DNA of 64,000 nucleotides from Pseudanabaenaceae cyanobacterium SKYG29 (GCA_025055675.1 JANWWT010000007.1:62001-126000); one strand, 5' to 3'; positions 10,298-20,827 are shown, counted from the first letter of the stretch. Made by a program: numbers and translations. The notes: generated by a model not told the origin, from the letters alone.

Positions 10298-10447
10298 ATA
10301 GTTAACACAAACCATGACAAACTCTAGTCTAGCATCAACTGTTATGCTTGCTATGCCCCTTGCTAAACAAGTGCAAAAATTCCGCAAATCAGTAGGCGCA
10401 AAACAGAACAACTCCCCCTACAATCAAGTGTATTATCAGTAGCAAAA

Positions 10448-12982
10448 ATGAGTTCTATGTACGACCCCCTCTCCCTGGAAGCTAAATGGCAGGCTCAATG
10501 GCAAACAAACGGTATTTACGCTACCCCGGAGGAGGATAGCCGTCCTAAGTTCTATGCCTTGTCTATGTTTCCCTATCCCTCCGGCAGCTTGCATATGGGG
10601 CACGTGCGTAACTACACCATCACTGACGTAATTGCTCGCTGGTATCGCATGTCTGGCTACCGGGTGCTACACCCCATGGGTTGGGATGCTTTTGGTCTGC
10701 CCGCGGAAAATGCTGCCATCGATCGGGGGATTCACCCCCGCACTTGGACGTTACAGAATATTGCCCAGATGCGGGAGCAGTTGCAACAGATGGGTCTCTC
10801 CTATGACTGGGAGCGGGAGGTAACAACTTGTCTGCCGGACTACTACCGCTGGACGCAGTGGCTGTTTCTGCAATTGTTTGACATGGGTTTGGCTTACCAG
10901 AAGGAAGCAACGGTAAATTGGGACCCTGTGGATCAGACGGTACTAGCCAATGAACAGGTGGATAATGAGGGGCGCTCATGGCGATCGGGGGCATTGGTAG
11001 AGAAACGTAAGTTGCGCCAGTGGTTTTTGAAGATTACGGACTACGCGGAGAGATTGTTACAGGATTTGGACAGACTCCCCCATTGGCCTGAAAAAGTTAA
11101 GGCGATGCAAATTAACTGGATTGGTAAATCAGTGGGAGCAGAGCTGCATTTTCCTGTGGTGGGGAAAGAAGTTAAGATCACGGTCTTTACTACTCGCCCT
11201 GATACTGTGTTTGGTGTGAGTTATGTTGTTTTAGCGCCTGAACATCCTCTCGTCATGGAGTTGACGACCCCCGATCGGTTACCAGCAGTCACAGAATTTA
11301 TTAAACGGGTACAGCAAGAGTCAGAAACGGAACGGACAGCAGCGGACCGACCTAAACAAGGGATTCCTATCGGTGCTTATGCTATTAATCCTTTCACAGG
11401 CAAAGAGATTCCCATTTGGATTGCTGACTATGTTTTGTATGAGTATGGTACGGGGGCAGTGATGGGAGTGCCAGCCCATGATGAACGGGATTTTGCTTTT
11501 GCTAAGCAGTATACTTTGCCTGTGGTGAAGGTGATTGTGCCGCCTACGGGGGAAGAGATTACCGATCGGGCTTATACAGAACCTGGTGTACTAATTAATT
11601 CAGGGGAATTTACAGGACAGACCTCTTTAGCAGCAAAAGACTTGATTGTGGCTAAGGCAGAGAAGGAAGGATGGGGAAAACAACGTGTACAGTATCGATT
11701 GCGGGATTGGTTGATTTCACGGCAACGGTATTGGGGTTGTCCGATTCCTGTTATTCATTGTCCGGACTGCGGGGTTGTCCCTGTACCAGAAGACCAGTTG
11801 CCGGTTTTGTTGCCAGAGAATGTGGAGTTTACAGGACGTGGACCTTCTCCGTTAGCTAAGTTGGAAGAGTGGGTAAAGGTAGATTGTCCGCGCTGTGGCA
11901 AACCCGCCAGACGTGAAACAGATACAATGGACACATTTATTGATTCTTCTTGGTATTTCTTTCGTTATAGTGACCCCAAAAATACAGAAAGACCTTTCGA
12001 CATTGAAAAGATAAGAGAGTGGCTACCGGTAGATCAATATGTGGGTGGCATTGAGCACGCTATTTTGCACCTGCTCTACTCCCGCTTTTTCACCAAGGCT
12101 CTCTATGACAGGGGGCTAGTTACCTGCGAAGAACCTTTCGATCGTTTATTGACCCAGGGTATGGTGCAGGGCTTGACCTACAAAAATCCTGTAACTGGTA
12201 AGTTTATCCCGCCGCATTTGATTGCTGACTTGAATAATCCCACTGACCCTGACACGGGCGAAAAGTTGGTGACTGTATATGAGAAAATGTCCAAGTCCAA
12301 ATACAATGGTGTGAATCCGGGGGATGTGATTGCCAAGTATGGAGCAGATACTGTGAGAATGTTTACGCTGTTCAAAGCGCCGCCCGAGAAAGATTTGGAG
12401 TGGGATGATGCTGATGTAGAAGGTCAGTTCCGTTTTCTCAATCGTGTATGGCGACTGGTAACAGAGTTTGACCCCCACCAAGTAGAGGATGGAACCGATA
12501 AGAAACTGCGCCGATCGATTCACAAAGCAATCCAAGCGATCAAGGAGGACTTCCAAGAGGGGTATCAATTTAACACGGCTATTTCCGAGTTGATGATTCT
12601 CAGTAATGCTCTCCAGGATGCGGAAAACAAACGCTCTCTTACCTATAAAGAAGGCATAGAAACTCTACTACTGTTGCTAGCTCCTTTTGCGCCCCACATT
12701 GCCGAAGAACTCTGGCATCGGTTAGGACACGATCGGTCTATTCATCTGGAGCGCTTACCAGAAGTTGATCCTTCTGCTTTAGAGGTGGAAGAAATTACGC
12801 TGGTGATTCAAATCAATGGCAAAGTGAAGGGGAGTATTCTTGTACCTGCCAAAGATGCCCAGGATAAGGCGTTGTTGGAAGCCTATGCCCGCAACTCGGA
12901 AGCAGCCCAGCGCTACTTGGAGGGTAAGGCAGTGAAAAAAGTGATTGCCGTGCCTGGTAGATTAGTCAACTTTGTGGTCTAA
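10448..12982 (+). CDS. leuS: Leucyl-tRNA synthetase
   Basis: 844 residues, full length for a bacterial LeuRS, charging tRNA-Leu in the cytoplasm. The class I HIGH motif appears as [12 protein letters not shown] near residue 45-56. A CP1 editing domain follows, containing [13 protein letters not shown] and the GVPAHDERD segment. The KMSKS loop is at residues 613-617 ([16 protein letters not shown]). The C-terminal anticodon-binding and tail domains end in [14 protein letters not shown]. It is transcribed divergently from the chemosensory operon, and its last 4 bp overlap the convergent queA stop. The gene contains at least seven CGATCG hexamers. Confidence 0.98.
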   Translation: MSSMYDPLSLEAKWQAQWQTNGIYATPEEDSRPKFYALSMFPYPSGSLHMGHVRNYTITDVIARWYRMSGYRVLHPMGWDAFGLPAENAAIDRGIHPRTWTLQNIAQMREQLQQMGLSYDWEREVTTCLPDYYRWTQWLFLQLFDMGLAYQKEATVNWDPVDQTVLANEQVDNEGRSWRSGALVEKRKLRQWFLKITDYAERLLQDLDRLPHWPEKVKAMQINWIGKSVGAELHFPVVGKEVKITVFTTRPDTVFGVSYVVLAPEHPLVMELTTPDRLPAVTEFIKRVQQESETERTAADRPKQGIPIGAYAINPFTGKEIPIWIADYVLYEYGTGAVMGVPAHDERDFAFAKQYTLPVVKVIVPPTGEEITDRAYTEPGVLINSGEFTGQTSLAAKDLIVAKAEKEGWGKQRVQYRLRDWLISRQRYWGCPIPVIHCPDCGVVPVPEDQLPVLLPENVEFTGRGPSPLAKLEEWVKVDCPRCGKPARRETDTMDTFIDSSWYFFRYSDPKNTERPFDIEKIREWLPVDQYVGGIEHAILHLLYSRFFTKALYDRGLVTCEEPFDRLLTQGMVQGLTYKNPVTGKFIPPHLIADLNNPTDPDTGEKLVTVYEKMSKSKYNGVNPGDVIAKYGADTVRMFTLFKAPPEKDLEWDDADVEGQFRFLNRVWRLVTEFDPHQVEDGTDKKLRRSIHKAIQAIKEDFQEGYQFNTAISELMILSNALQDAENKRSLTYKEGIETLLLLLAPFAPHIAEELWHRLGHDRSIHLERLPEVDPSALEVEEITLVIQINGKVKGSILVPAKDAQDKALLEAYARNSEAAQRYLEGKAVKKVIAVPGRLVNFVV

Positions 12983-14025
12983 GCTGACTTACGCAGGATG
13001 AGATTGGCATCACCAAAGGAGTAAAAGCGATAACCTTGCTCCAGGGCAATCTGATAGGTATGGAGGAGAAATTCTCTTCCCCCTTCTCCCAAAAAAGAAG
13101 CCACTAACATCAACAAAGTTGAGCGGGGGAGGTGAAAGTTAGTAATCAGTCCATCTAGGACTTGCCACTGATAACCCGGATAGATCATTAAATCAGTCTT
13201 ACCGACAAAGGGTTTGCCCTTGGTGCTTTCCAATGCTCTTGCTACGGTTGTACCTACACCAATCACTCTCTTGCCTGCCGCCTTCGTCCTTTGGATTTTG
13301 TCTGCCACTGCTTCTGTCACCTGTAACCATTCTTCGTGCATTTTGTGTTGGGTAATGTCTGTCACTTCTACAGGACGAAACGTGCCCACACCCACATGAA
13401 GTGTCAACCAAGCTAGTTCTATGCCTTTCTCTTGTAATTCAGATAACAACCGATCGGTAAAATGCAGCCCTGCGGTGGGGGCAGCTACAGCTCCTGGTGT
13501 TTTGGCATAGACGGTCTGATATTGGTCAGGACTGGTCTTGCTCTCGGTGATGTAGGGGGGAAGAGGCACTGTGCCAAATTGAGATAAAAGTTCTATCACA
13601 GTTTGGTGGGGGGGATGATGAAACTGTATGATCCGCCCCCTTGTTTTCTCTTCTCTGGTAATCACCTCTCCCCAAAACTCCTCATTGAAAAAGATGATTG
13701 TCCCTACTGGTACACGGCGACCAGGTTTAACTAGAGCTAACCACCGATCGGTCTCTATCTCCTCTAACAGCAAAACTTCTACTTTTGTTCCTGTTTGCTT
13801 ATAGCCATACAGACGGGCGGGAATTACTTTGGTGTCATTGAATACTAGCAGATCACCAGGTTGTAGGAATTGGGGTAGGTCAAAGAAATAGTGGTGAGAG
13901 ATTTGCCGATCGGGAGTGATGACCATGAGACGGGAGTGGTCCCTAGGCACAGCAGGCATTTGGGCGATCGCGCTCTCAGGTAAGACGTAGTCATAGTTAG
14001 AGAGAAGATGATCAGGATTAGTCAT
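12979..14025 (-). CDS. queA: S-adenosylmethionine:tRNA ribosyltransferase-isomerase
   Basis: QueA transfers and isomerises the ribosyl moiety of SAM onto 7-aminomethyl-deazaguanine in tRNA, forming epoxyqueuosine. I place the start at ATG 14023-14025 ([17 protein letters not shown]), giving 348 residues; the frame is open 12 codons further upstream. Family segments are [52 protein letters not shown] and [13 protein letters not shown]. The start overlaps the end of the upstream RNA methyltransferase gene by 8 bp, so the two RNA-modification genes are probably translated together. It is the last gene of a run that includes comF and the fused kinase. Confidence 0.97.
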   Translation of the reverse strand: MTNPDHLLSNYDYVLPESAIAQMPAVPRDHSRLMVITPDRQISHHYFFDLPQFLQPGDLLVFNDTKVIPARLYGYKQTGTKVEVLLLEEIETDRWLALVKPGRRVPVGTIIFFNEEFWGEVITREEKTRGRIIQFHHPPHQTVIELLSQFGTVPLPPYITESKTSPDQYQTVYAKTPGAVAAPTAGLHFTDRLLSELQEKGIELAWLTLHVGVGTFRPVEVTDITQHKMHEEWLQVTEAVADKIQRTKAAGKRVIGVGTTVARALESTKGKPFVGKTDLMIYPGYQWQVLDGLITNFHLPRSTLLMLVASFLGEGGREFLLHTYQIALEQGYRFYSFGDANLILRKSA

Positions 14026-14899
14026 ATCTTTTGAGTAGGACAGTAAAAGCACCAGCACCAATATAACTCTGGGGCATGAGACGATAACAGGGAATCGGTG
14101 TCAAATGGGACTGATACTCTGCCAAATGGTGTACCACCTGGGCTTGGAAGTGAGGGAATCGTTGCAAAAACCAAGCTACATTCTCTTCGTTCTCTTCTGG
14201 CGAATAGGTACAGGTCATGTAGGCTAGATACCCCCCTTTTTGCACAATTTTGGCAGCATTAGCCAGGATACGGCGCTGTCTCTGGGCATTGCGGGTGATC
14301 ATAGTAGGATGAAAACAACCTTCGTTTTTCTGCTGCTTGGCTAACAGAGACTGACCAGTACAGGGAGCATCCACAATCACTACTTCTCCCTGCTCAGCAT
14401 ACTTGCTCGCCACAAACTCTACGTCCGATTGTAACACATAGTAGTTGCTGATGCGACAACGTTTGAGATTAGCTGCCAAGACCCACGATCGTTTAGCAAT
14501 TACTTCATTGACATAGAGCATCTGGGGTTGCCACAAGCGCCAGGCAAAAATTGCTTTTCCCCCAGGAGCAGCACAGAGATCAAAGACAACTTCTACTTTC
14601 TCAGGAATCGCCATCAACACGCTAGCTGCAAAGATGGAAGACAGGTCTAAACAGTAGTAATATCCCTGGTCATGTAGTTGATGCTTACCGGGTCTGCTGT
14701 CAACAGGTAACCGATCGGTAAAAGATGGCTGCCAAGGAAAGGGAGTAAGACAGGGGAAAGGTTTGGGTTGATAGTCATGACACCATAAAATAGAAGGGTG
14801 GAGGGGTTGGGGTTCTGTCAAAGCTTGAATAAAAGACAGTTGTTTATCTTCCTCTGTATAAAGTTGCCGACTGAGTTTGACTAGCAGACTAGAGACCAT
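14018..14899 (-). CDS. RsmB/NSUN-family RNA cytosine-C5 methyltransferase
   Basis: 293 residues with a SAM-dependent Rossmann fold. Motif I is DLCAAPGGKAIFA. Motif IV is VDAPCTGQSLL, carrying the Cys that resolves the enzyme-RNA adduct. Motif VI is MTCTYSPEENEEN, carrying the nucleophilic Cys. These two cysteines define the NOL1/NOP2/Sun m5C methyltransferases. The protein lacks the N-terminal NusB-like domain of RsmB, so it is a short form closer to archaeal-type NSUN or RsmF cores. The target (rRNA or tRNA) cannot be read from sequence. It sits 3 nt after comF and overlaps queA. Confidence 0.88.
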   Translation of the reverse strand: MVSSLLVKLSRQLYTEEDKQLSFIQALTEPQPLHPSILWCHDYQPKPFPCLTPFPWQPSFTDRLPVDSRPGKHQLHDQGYYYCLDLSSIFAASVLMAIPEKVEVVFDLCAAPGGKAIFAWRLWQPQMLYVNEVIAKRSWVLAANLKRCRISNYYVLQSDVEFVASKYAEQGEVVIVDAPCTGQSLLAKQQKNEGCFHPTMITRNAQRQRRILANAAKIVQKGGYLAYMTCTYSPEENEENVAWFLQRFPHFQAQVVHHLAEYQSHLTPIPCYRLMPQSYIGAGAFTVLLKRYD

Positions 14900-14902
14900 A
14901 GG

Positions 14903-15559
14903 CTAACGATCGTGTAACCCCGTCCTTGCCAAAACCAGAACAGCACCTATTCTATAACCAGCTTGAGTGAGAGTTGCAGTTGCTTCCCTAATGGTAGCAC
15001 CACTAGTGTAAATGTCATCTAGTAAGAGAATTGATTGTTTTGTCTTGTTTGGGCAAGCAGTGAAAGCTCCCTTTAGATTCTCTTTACGCTCTTCTGCGCT
15101 CTTTGTTTGCATTTGGGGCTTAGTGTTTTTAATCCGTTGTAGTAACCTAGGACGACAGGGCATACCCGTTACATCACAAAATCCCCGGACCAACAGCTCT
15201 GCCTGATTGAATCCGCGCTGCTTCAGCTTTTCTGGGTGCAAGGGTATGGGTACTACCGCCATCTTGGTCAGTTTCTGTGTTTCTTTCTCCTTGCCCCATC
15301 TTAAACCCATCTGCTGCCCCAGAAATGTGGCAATACGGGGTTGGTTATTGTATTTGCAGGTAGCGATTGCTCGTTTTAAGGCATCATCGTATATTCCCCA
15401 GCAAAAGAGAGGTTGCGGTAGATTCATTTCCCAAAATTTTTCTGCTTGGCAAGCCATCAGGGCACGACTGCAATAGACACAAACATAATCAGGGGTAGAA
15501 CGCCCACAAATAGGACACCGCCGCTGTAAAAACAAGTCCAGGAACCGATCGATGACCAT
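14903..15559 (-). CDS. ComF-family phosphoribosyltransferase-like protein
   Basis: 218 residues. An N-terminal zinc-ribbon with CPICG and CVYC pairs is followed by a double-zinc-ribbon-type linker and a PRTase fold. The PRPP-binding loop is LLLDDIYTSGATIREA near the C-terminus. ComF is needed for DNA uptake in naturally competent bacteria, including cyanobacteria, although its biochemical activity is unclear. The gene begins 2 nt after the kinase-PstS fusion and ends 3 nt before the methyltransferase, so it lies inside an operon rather than with other com genes. Confidence 0.9.
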   Translation of the reverse strand: MVIDRFLDLFLQRRCPICGRSTPDYVCVYCSRALMACQAEKFWEMNLPQPLFCWGIYDDALKRAIATCKYNNQPRIATFLGQQMGLRWGKEKETQKLTKMAVVPIPLHPEKLKQRGFNQAELLVRGFCDVTGMPCRPRLLQRIKNTKPQMQTKSAEERKENLKGAFTACPNKTKQSILLLDDIYTSGATIREATATLTQAGYRIGAVLVLARTGLHDR

Positions 15560-15561
15560 CT

Positions 15562-17394
15562 CTAATTCAAGCTAACATACCCTTCCTCTGTAAAAATTTG
15601 CTGCCCCTCCTTTGTCCGTAAGAGTTTTGCATAGGCTGTGCCAGCTTCTAACGATCGTTTGTCATTTTTTTTGAAGGCAACCACCATGAAACTAGTGACA
15701 GGATAGTCGGCATTAATAAGAGCAGCGATATTAGCTTTGCGGGGACAGTCATCATTATTCAAAACAGGGGATACCAATTTACCAGAACTAAGACCAATAG
15801 GAATAATTTTTACCTCACAGGCTTTACTCATAAGCCCCAAAGAAGCCCAAAAAATAGAGCCTGCTCTCTGCTTTAGCATATCTATTCCCTCTTCTGCTGT
15901 TTTCACTCTAGTGACAGATAAAGGCAGCGAATGACTTCTAATTCCATGACCCAAAATTGACTTTGCTCCTCCGTCCAACACACTGGGACGCACGATCGGT
16001 TTAATTTCTAAATCATTGCCCCCCACTTCCCGCCAATTTTTAATCTTGCCCAAGTAGATATTCTGTATCTGTTCCAAGGTCAAACCAGGAATGTTGACAG
16101 AAGGATGGACAGCTACTGCCAATCCCCCAATCGCTACCTTTTCCTGGTGCAATTCAATACCCCTCGCTTTAGCCTTGTCCCAGACCTCTTGCTCTAGAGG
16201 GCGAGAAATCAAAGCAAAATCAATCTCCCCATCTAATAGCATTTCGATCGCTTTGCCGCTGCTGGGTTGACCATCGATCGGTTTGACAAAAGCAAAAATC
16301 AACTCTGGATGAGTAGTCTTTAACTCTTTCTCTAGGCGTTCCCGCACGGGTTGCCAACTTGCACCACTGCTAAAGCGAAACGACCCCTTAGTCACACTGC
16401 GACAGGAGCGCAACTCTCTGCAAGCATTGGCTCTGACATTAACCGCAACAAAAAGACCACCCACCACACTAAGAAGAATAGCAACAGCAAGGGCACCCAT
16501 ACCCAAGGATTTGACAGACGGAAAAGACAACTTTCTCTTCTCTGACACTTCCGTGGGGGGATGGGGAGCTATATCCAGAGTACTGACTTCCAAAGCTTGT
16601 AGCACCTCTTCAGCTGTAGCAAATCTCTGACGGTAATCTCTTTTCACCATCTTTTCCAAGATGGCAACTAGATTGGGGCTGATTAAATTCATATCCACAC
16701 ACATCTGCCATTGCACTTCCCCTTGGCTGTCTTCTCCGAAATGACTGGGGGGAACACCTGTCAAAGCCTGAATTGCTACCATCCCCACAGCATAAATATC
16801 ACTGGCAAATTTAGGTTTGCCCTGGGCTTGCTCAGCAGGGATGTAACCAGAAGTCCCGATCGCTACTGAGACATTGCTTTTATCATCTGTATCCTGCATG
16901 ACCTGTTTGACAGCGCCAAAGTCAATTAGCACCAACTTCCGATCGCTGTGGCGGCGCATGATATTTTCTGGTTTGATGTCGCGGTGAATCACCCCTCGCT
17001 TGTGCAAGACTACCAAAATAGACAGAATGTTTTGCAAAAAGTCTATCACTTGGGGTTCATCCCAGGGCTTGTTTGGCTCTAACTCCTCACTTAAGGGGCG
17101 ACCGTCAATGAATTCTTGTACCAGATAGAATTGCTCATCCTCTTCAAAATAGGCATAAAGGCGAGGGACTTGGTCAAGGTCTCCCAGTTTTTCTAAGGTT
17201 TCTGCTTCTGTGGCAAAGAGTCGACGGGCAACTGCTAGAAATTCAGGATTGTTACTGCGAGGGCGGAGATGTTTGACTACACAAGGAGGGTTACCCGGTC
17301 GTTTAGTATCTTCTGCTAGATAGGTGTGACCAAAACCGCCCTTACCCAGTAGTTTCTTGATGCGATAGCGCCCATCCAGCAGTCGTCCGATCAT
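15562..17394 (-). CDS. Membrane Ser/Thr protein kinase fused to a periplasmic phosphate-binding-like domain
   Basis: 610 residues from ATG 17392-17394 (MIGRLLDGRYRIKK). The cytoplasmic Hanks-type kinase occupies ~10-280: glycine loop GKGGFGHTY, K41, catalytic HRD at 137-139 with KPEN, and DFG at 158-160. One hydrophobic span lies at ~300-325 (GMGALAVAILLSVVGGLFV). The outer ~270 residues resemble PstS/PBP-like solute-binding proteins, with DFALISRPLEQEVWD, GGLAVAVHPSVNI, TLEQIQNIYLGKIKNWREV and VRPSVLDGGAKSILGHG. By topology the outer domain would sense a ligand, perhaps phosphate or another anion, and control the kinase; the ligand is an inference. It heads a close-packed set with comF, the m5C methyltransferase and queA, and hemL lies 59 bp upstream. 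Confidence 0.9.
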   Translation of the reverse strand: MIGRLLDGRYRIKKLLGKGGFGHTYLAEDTKRPGNPPCVVKHLRPRSNNPEFLAVARRLFATEAETLEKLGDLDQVPRLYAYFEEDEQFYLVQEFIDGRPLSEELEPNKPWDEPQVIDFLQNILSILVVLHKRGVIHRDIKPENIMRRHSDRKLVLIDFGAVKQVMQDTDDKSNVSVAIGTSGYIPAEQAQGKPKFASDIYAVGMVAIQALTGVPPSHFGEDSQGEVQWQMCVDMNLISPNLVAILEKMVKRDYRQRFATAEEVLQALEVSTLDIAPHPPTEVSEKRKLSFPSVKSLGMGALAVAILLSVVGGLFVAVNVRANACRELRSCRSVTKGSFRFSSGASWQPVRERLEKELKTTHPELIFAFVKPIDGQPSSGKAIEMLLDGEIDFALISRPLEQEVWDKAKARGIELHQEKVAIGGLAVAVHPSVNIPGLTLEQIQNIYLGKIKNWREVGGNDLEIKPIVRPSVLDGGAKSILGHGIRSHSLPLSVTRVKTAEEGIDMLKQRAGSIFWASLGLMSKACEVKIIPIGLSSGKLVSPVLNNDDCPRKANIAALINADYPVTSFMVVAFKKNDKRSLEAGTAYAKLLRTKEGQQIFTEEGYVSLN

Positions 17395-17453
17395 AGCTCT
17401 TGCCCCGACTCCTAGTCCCATTATGCCAGACCAGTCAGGGCAAAAGTTAGGTT

Positions 17454-18758
17454 TTAGGGTTCAATCTGGCTGAGGACTTCCCGCATCGCTGCCAAAGTAG
17501 CTTCTACGTCTGCTTCAGTGTGGGCAAGGGAGGTAAAACCAGCCTCAAACTGGGAAGGTGCCAAATAGACCCCCCGCTCCAGCATCCCGCGGTGGAATTT
17601 GCTAAATTTCGCTAGATTGCTGGTCTTAGCATCACTGTAGTTGTGCACAGGACGATCGGTAAAAAACAAGCCAAACATAGCGCTTAAATGACCACCAGTG
17701 GCAGCGTGTCCCGTCTCTTTCGCTACTTGCAGCATTCCCTGACTAAGTTTAGCTGTGATGTTCTCCAGATATTCATAGGTGCCGGGGCGTTGCAAAATTT
17801 CCAAGGTTTTGATGCCAGCTGTCATTGCCAGAGGGTTGCCAGAGAGAGTCCCCGCCTGATACACACTGCCTGCCGGAGCTACCATCGCCATAATTTCCCT
17901 TCTGCCCCCATAGGCACCCACGGGCAGACCACCACCAATGATTTTGCCTAGACAGGTTAGGTCCGGCATAATGCCAAACTTAGCCTGGGCACCACCATAG
18001 GCAATCCTAAAACCTGTCATCACTTCATCAAACACCAATAACGCCCCGTACTCCTGGGTAACCGCCCGCAAGCCCTCTAAAAAGCCCGGCTGGGGCATAA
18101 TAAAACCAGCATTGCCCACCACCGGCTCCAAAATTACCCCCGCGATCGTGTCTGGATTAGCCTCAAACAGGGCTTTCACTGCCTCTAGGTCGTTGTAGGG
18201 AGCCGTCAAAGTATTGGCAGTCACAGACTTGGGCACACCGGGGGAATCAGGTAAGCCCAGGGTAGCCACACCCGACCCCGCCTGCACCAGGAACATATCA
18301 CCGTGCCCATGGTAGCAACCCTCAAATTTGATCACCTTGTCCCGTCCCGTAAACGCCCGCATCAAGCGCAATACAGACATACAGGCTTCCGTACCAGAGT
18401 TGACAAAGCGCACCATCTCAATGGAAGGGACTGCCTCGATCACCATCTCTGCCAACTGATTTTCCAATACCGAAGGAGCGCCAAAACTTGTGCCCTTGGT
18501 GGCAGCTTTTTGAATTGCCTCGATCACCTCCGGGTGGGCATGCCCCACGATCGCTGGCCCCCAGGTGCCTATATAGTCGATGTAGCGGTTGCCATCAATG
18601 TCGTAGGCGTAGGCTCCTTCTACCCGATCGAACACTACAGGTTCACCCCCGACGGATTTGAACGCCCGCACTGGGGAACTGACTCCCCCCGGCATGAGTT
18701 CCTTTGCCCGCTTGAATACTGCTTGAGAACGGGAAGTATTAAAAGTGCTTGCTACCAT
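17454..18758 (-). CDS. hemL: Glutamate-1-semialdehyde 2,1-aminomutase
   Basis: PLP enzyme that makes 5-aminolevulinate in the C5 route to chlorophyll, haem and bilins. I use ATG 18756-18758 ([15 protein letters not shown]), giving 434 residues and matching the usual N-terminus. A second ATG at 18780-18782 and a TTG at 18783-18785 are in frame, so a slightly longer product is possible. Family motifs are [45 protein letters not shown] and the PLP lysine in [17 protein letters not shown]. It follows a rhodanese gene by 42 bp on the same strand. Confidence 0.97.
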   Translation of the reverse strand: MVASTFNTSRSQAVFKRAKELMPGGVSSPVRAFKSVGGEPVVFDRVEGAYAYDIDGNRYIDYIGTWGPAIVGHAHPEVIEAIQKAATKGTSFGAPSVLENQLAEMVIEAVPSIEMVRFVNSGTEACMSVLRLMRAFTGRDKVIKFEGCYHGHGDMFLVQAGSGVATLGLPDSPGVPKSVTANTLTAPYNDLEAVKALFEANPDTIAGVILEPVVGNAGFIMPQPGFLEGLRAVTQEYGALLVFDEVMTGFRIAYGGAQAKFGIMPDLTCLGKIIGGGLPVGAYGGRREIMAMVAPAGSVYQAGTLSGNPLAMTAGIKTLEILQRPGTYEYLENITAKLSQGMLQVAKETGHAATGGHLSAMFGLFFTDRPVHNYSDAKTSNLAKFSKFHRGMLERGVYLAPSQFEAGFTSLAHTEADVEATLAAMREVLSQIEP

Positions 18759-18800
18759 GTTTTTATTATCTGTCGCTATCATCAACTTCCATATTATGGC

Positions 18801-19148
18801 TCAATAGAGACCCACTGTCGGGTCAATTTCTCGCGCATAGGCATCAATGCCGCCAGCAATGTTTTTGACTTGCCTAAACCCTAAGTTAACAAGCACTGCA
18901 CATACCTGCGCCGATCGGATACCGTGATGACAAAGTACCAGGGTTTCCTTATCAGGGTTAAGAGTCTGGCAAATTGTGCCATACCACTGGGGAAACTGAC
19001 TGAGGGGCAAATTGAGAAAGCCGGGAATTCTTGCCAGTTCTAACTCTTCTGGTTCTCGCACATCCACTAGTTGTAGCTGGGAGGTATCCTGTTGCAACCT
19101 CTGGGCTAGCTCCTGGACAGTCACAGTGGCAAAATTCGGTAATATCAT
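18801..19148 (-). CDS. Single-domain rhodanese-like protein
   Basis: 115 residues from ATG 19146-19148 (MILPNFATVTVQELAQRL). The frame is open to 19265, but the extra 39 residues are not rhodanese-like. The active-site loop is LCHHGIRSAQV, with the catalytic Cys followed by two His. The upstream CH2A-like segment LVDVREPEELELARI is typical. Such proteins carry sulfane sulfur or act as thiol redox partners; the partner here is unknown. It reads toward hemL and is divergent from the small unknown gene at 19268. Confidence 0.88.
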   Translation of the reverse strand: MILPNFATVTVQELAQRLQQDTSQLQLVDVREPEELELARIPGFLNLPLSQFPQWYGTICQTLNPDKETLVLCHHGIRSAQVCAVLVNLGFRQVKNIAGGIDAYAREIDPTVGLY

Positions 19149-19200
19149 CGTCAATTCATAGTCTACTAGCACTAACCAATGAGCATACACCAAAACACCT

Positions 19201-19218
19201 GCTAGTCTTTTAACTAGC
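19201..19218. repeat. Short inverted repeat in divergent intergenic region
   Basis: GCTAGT, a 6-nt spacer and ACTAGC form a perfect 6-bp inverted repeat. It lies between the rhodanese gene (start 19148) and the unknown protein gene (start 19268), upstream of both. It could be an operator or a chance palindrome. No consensus promoter is clear next to it. Confidence 0.35.
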
Positions 19219-19267
19219 TGAGACAGATAATCCGCTACAATATAGCTATCAGATGGTATAACCAACT

Positions 19268-19669
19268 ATGCTATCAAGCCAAAACAATGACATCATCAAC
19301 AACCAAGTAGCAATCATTAACTGGCTACAAAGACAGGCTGCCCAGGGCAATAGCTCTTTACAACAGACAAAAGACCTGGTGCGAGTGATCAAACAGGCGA
19401 TCGATTGCTATCAAATCTTACTGACCATTGGGGAGAGAAAACAAACAGGTTCAGCGATGCCCGATCGGCCTGCCGCCTCAGAGGAAGTCAAACTCCCTGC
19501 AGAAGATACTCCCTTTTACTCCCTAGAGGAGGCTTACAATGATGCAGTAGCCCAGGGTTGTTTGATCTCTCAGGGTGTTTTTCGCAAACGTCTGTCGGAA
19601 GGTGGAACGCTTTACGGATGGCGCAAAGACCCTACTCGCGGTAACCGCCCCAGTTACTACAAAATTTAG
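19268..19669 (+). CDS. Unknown 133-residue protein
   Basis: I do not recognise this protein. It starts at ATG 19268 and ends 51 bp before alr. Residues 1-60 look like an amphipathic helical domain (IINWLQRQAAQGN, RVIKQAIDCYQILL). A Pro/Glu-rich linker follows, then a compact C-terminal segment: FYSLEEAYNDAVAQG, GVFRKRLSEGG and YGWRKDPTRGNRPSYYKI. The basic, aromatic C-terminus could bind nucleic acid, but no named domain is evident. There is no signal peptide or membrane span. Codon choice and the CGATCG content match the neighbours, so there is no sign of transfer. Confidence 0.65.
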   Translation: MLSSQNNDIINNQVAIINWLQRQAAQGNSSLQQTKDLVRVIKQAIDCYQILLTIGERKQTGSAMPDRPAASEEVKLPAEDTPFYSLEEAYNDAVAQGCLISQGVFRKRLSEGGTLYGWRKDPTRGNRPSYYKI

Positions 19670-19720
19670 ACCATTTCTTCCTCGAGGGGGTACAATCTAG
19701 CCCAGTCATAAGGGAAAGCT

Positions 19721-20827
19721 ATGTTACAGCCAAACCATCGTGCCTGGGTGGAAATTGATCTGAATGCTGTCACCAGTAATGTCAAGAAACTGAAGCAATT
19801 GTTGCGCCCAGAGACAGGGTTTATGGCAGTAGTAAAAGCAGATGCCTATGGGCATGGGGCAGTGGCAGTGGCTAAAGCCGCTATTGCTGGGGGGGCGAGT
19901 TGGTTAGGGGTAGCCACGATCGAGGAAGGAATAGAACTGCGGCAACAGGGTATCACGGTGCCAATTTTAGTCCTGGGGGCGACAACGACAAGGCAAGAAG
20001 CCTACGCTCTGCTGGAATACCGTTTGCAACCCACGGTTAGTAACTTAGCGGAAGCCCAGCTCTGTCAGGGGGTAGCCCAAACCCTTGGTCTATGTCTGCC
20101 TGTCCATGTCAAGATCGACACGGGTATGTCCCGGCTGGGTGTGCTATGGCACAGGGGAGCTGAATTTATTGAGGCGGTGCAAAAGTTTTCCTGCTTAGAT
20201 GTAGTCGGCTTATATTCCCATCTGGCAACGGCGGATGAACCAGATACCAGTTTCGTGGCAGTACAACACGATCGGTTCCGTGCGCTTCTTTCCTGTTTTG
20301 CTATTCCCTATGGGCATTTGTGTAATACGGCGGGCTTATTACTCGATCGGGCTTTGCACTACAACCTAGTTAGGGTAGGTCTGGGCATCTATGGCTATGT
20401 ACCTGCGCCCCATTTTCAGCACTTGGTGGAATTGCAACCAGCTATGACGGTCAAAGCGAGAATCAGTCACATCAAAACCCTGCCCCCTGGTACGGGAGTA
20501 AGCTATGGTCATCACTTTTACACGACGAGGGAAACGCGCTTGGGGGTAGTGACCATCGGCTATGCAGACGGACTGAGCAGGGGGTTATCCAATCGCGTGC
20601 AGTTTCAATACCAGGACAAATCAGTGGCTCAAATTGGTATGATCACTATGGACCAATGTATGGTAGACTTAACTGACTTGCCCCAAGTCCAGGTAGGCGA
20701 CACTCTAACGGTGATGGCAAATGCAATGGACTGGGCAAGTAAACTGCACACCATTCCCTGGGAGATTCTCTGCAGTTTCAAACAGCGGCTGCCCCGCCTA
20801 ATCTGTGACCGCAACAAAAATTTTTAG
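19721..20827 (+). CDS. alr: Alanine racemase
   Basis: 368 residues. This PLP enzyme makes D-alanine for peptidoglycan. The PLP lysine is in MAVVKADAYGHGAVAVA near residue 40. The catalytic tyrosine region is PGTGVSYGHHF, and VTIGYADGLSR and IGMITMDQCMVDLT are also family segments. A Shine-Dalgarno-like AGGGAAA stands just before the ATG. A response-regulator gene begins 40 bp downstream on the same strand, so the two are probably co-transcribed. Confidence 0.96.
   Translation: MLQPNHRAWVEIDLNAVTSNVKKLKQLLRPETGFMAVVKADAYGHGAVAVAKAAIAGGASWLGVATIEEGIELRQQGITVPILVLGATTTRQEAYALLEYRLQPTVSNLAEAQLCQGVAQTLGLCLPVHVKIDTGMSRLGVLWHRGAEFIEAVQKFSCLDVVGLYSHLATADEPDTSFVAVQHDRFRALLSCFAIPYGHLCNTAGLLLDRALHYNLVRVGLGIYGYVPAPHFQHLVELQPAMTVKARISHIKTLPPGTGVSYGHHFYTTRETRLGVVTIGYADGLSRGLSNRVQFQYQDKSVAQIGMITMDQCMVDLTDLPQVQVGDTLTVMANAMDWASKLHTIPWEILCSFKQRLPRLICDRNKNF

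Noticed and set aside
10298-10411. Upstream extension of the PixH-like regulator
   Set aside because: The 38 extra residues lack receiver homology, and the family starts at MRKILVVED.
12146-12568. 140-codon minus-strand frame inside leuS
   Set aside because: It lies opposite the conserved KMSKS region of LeuRS and has no homology-like motif.
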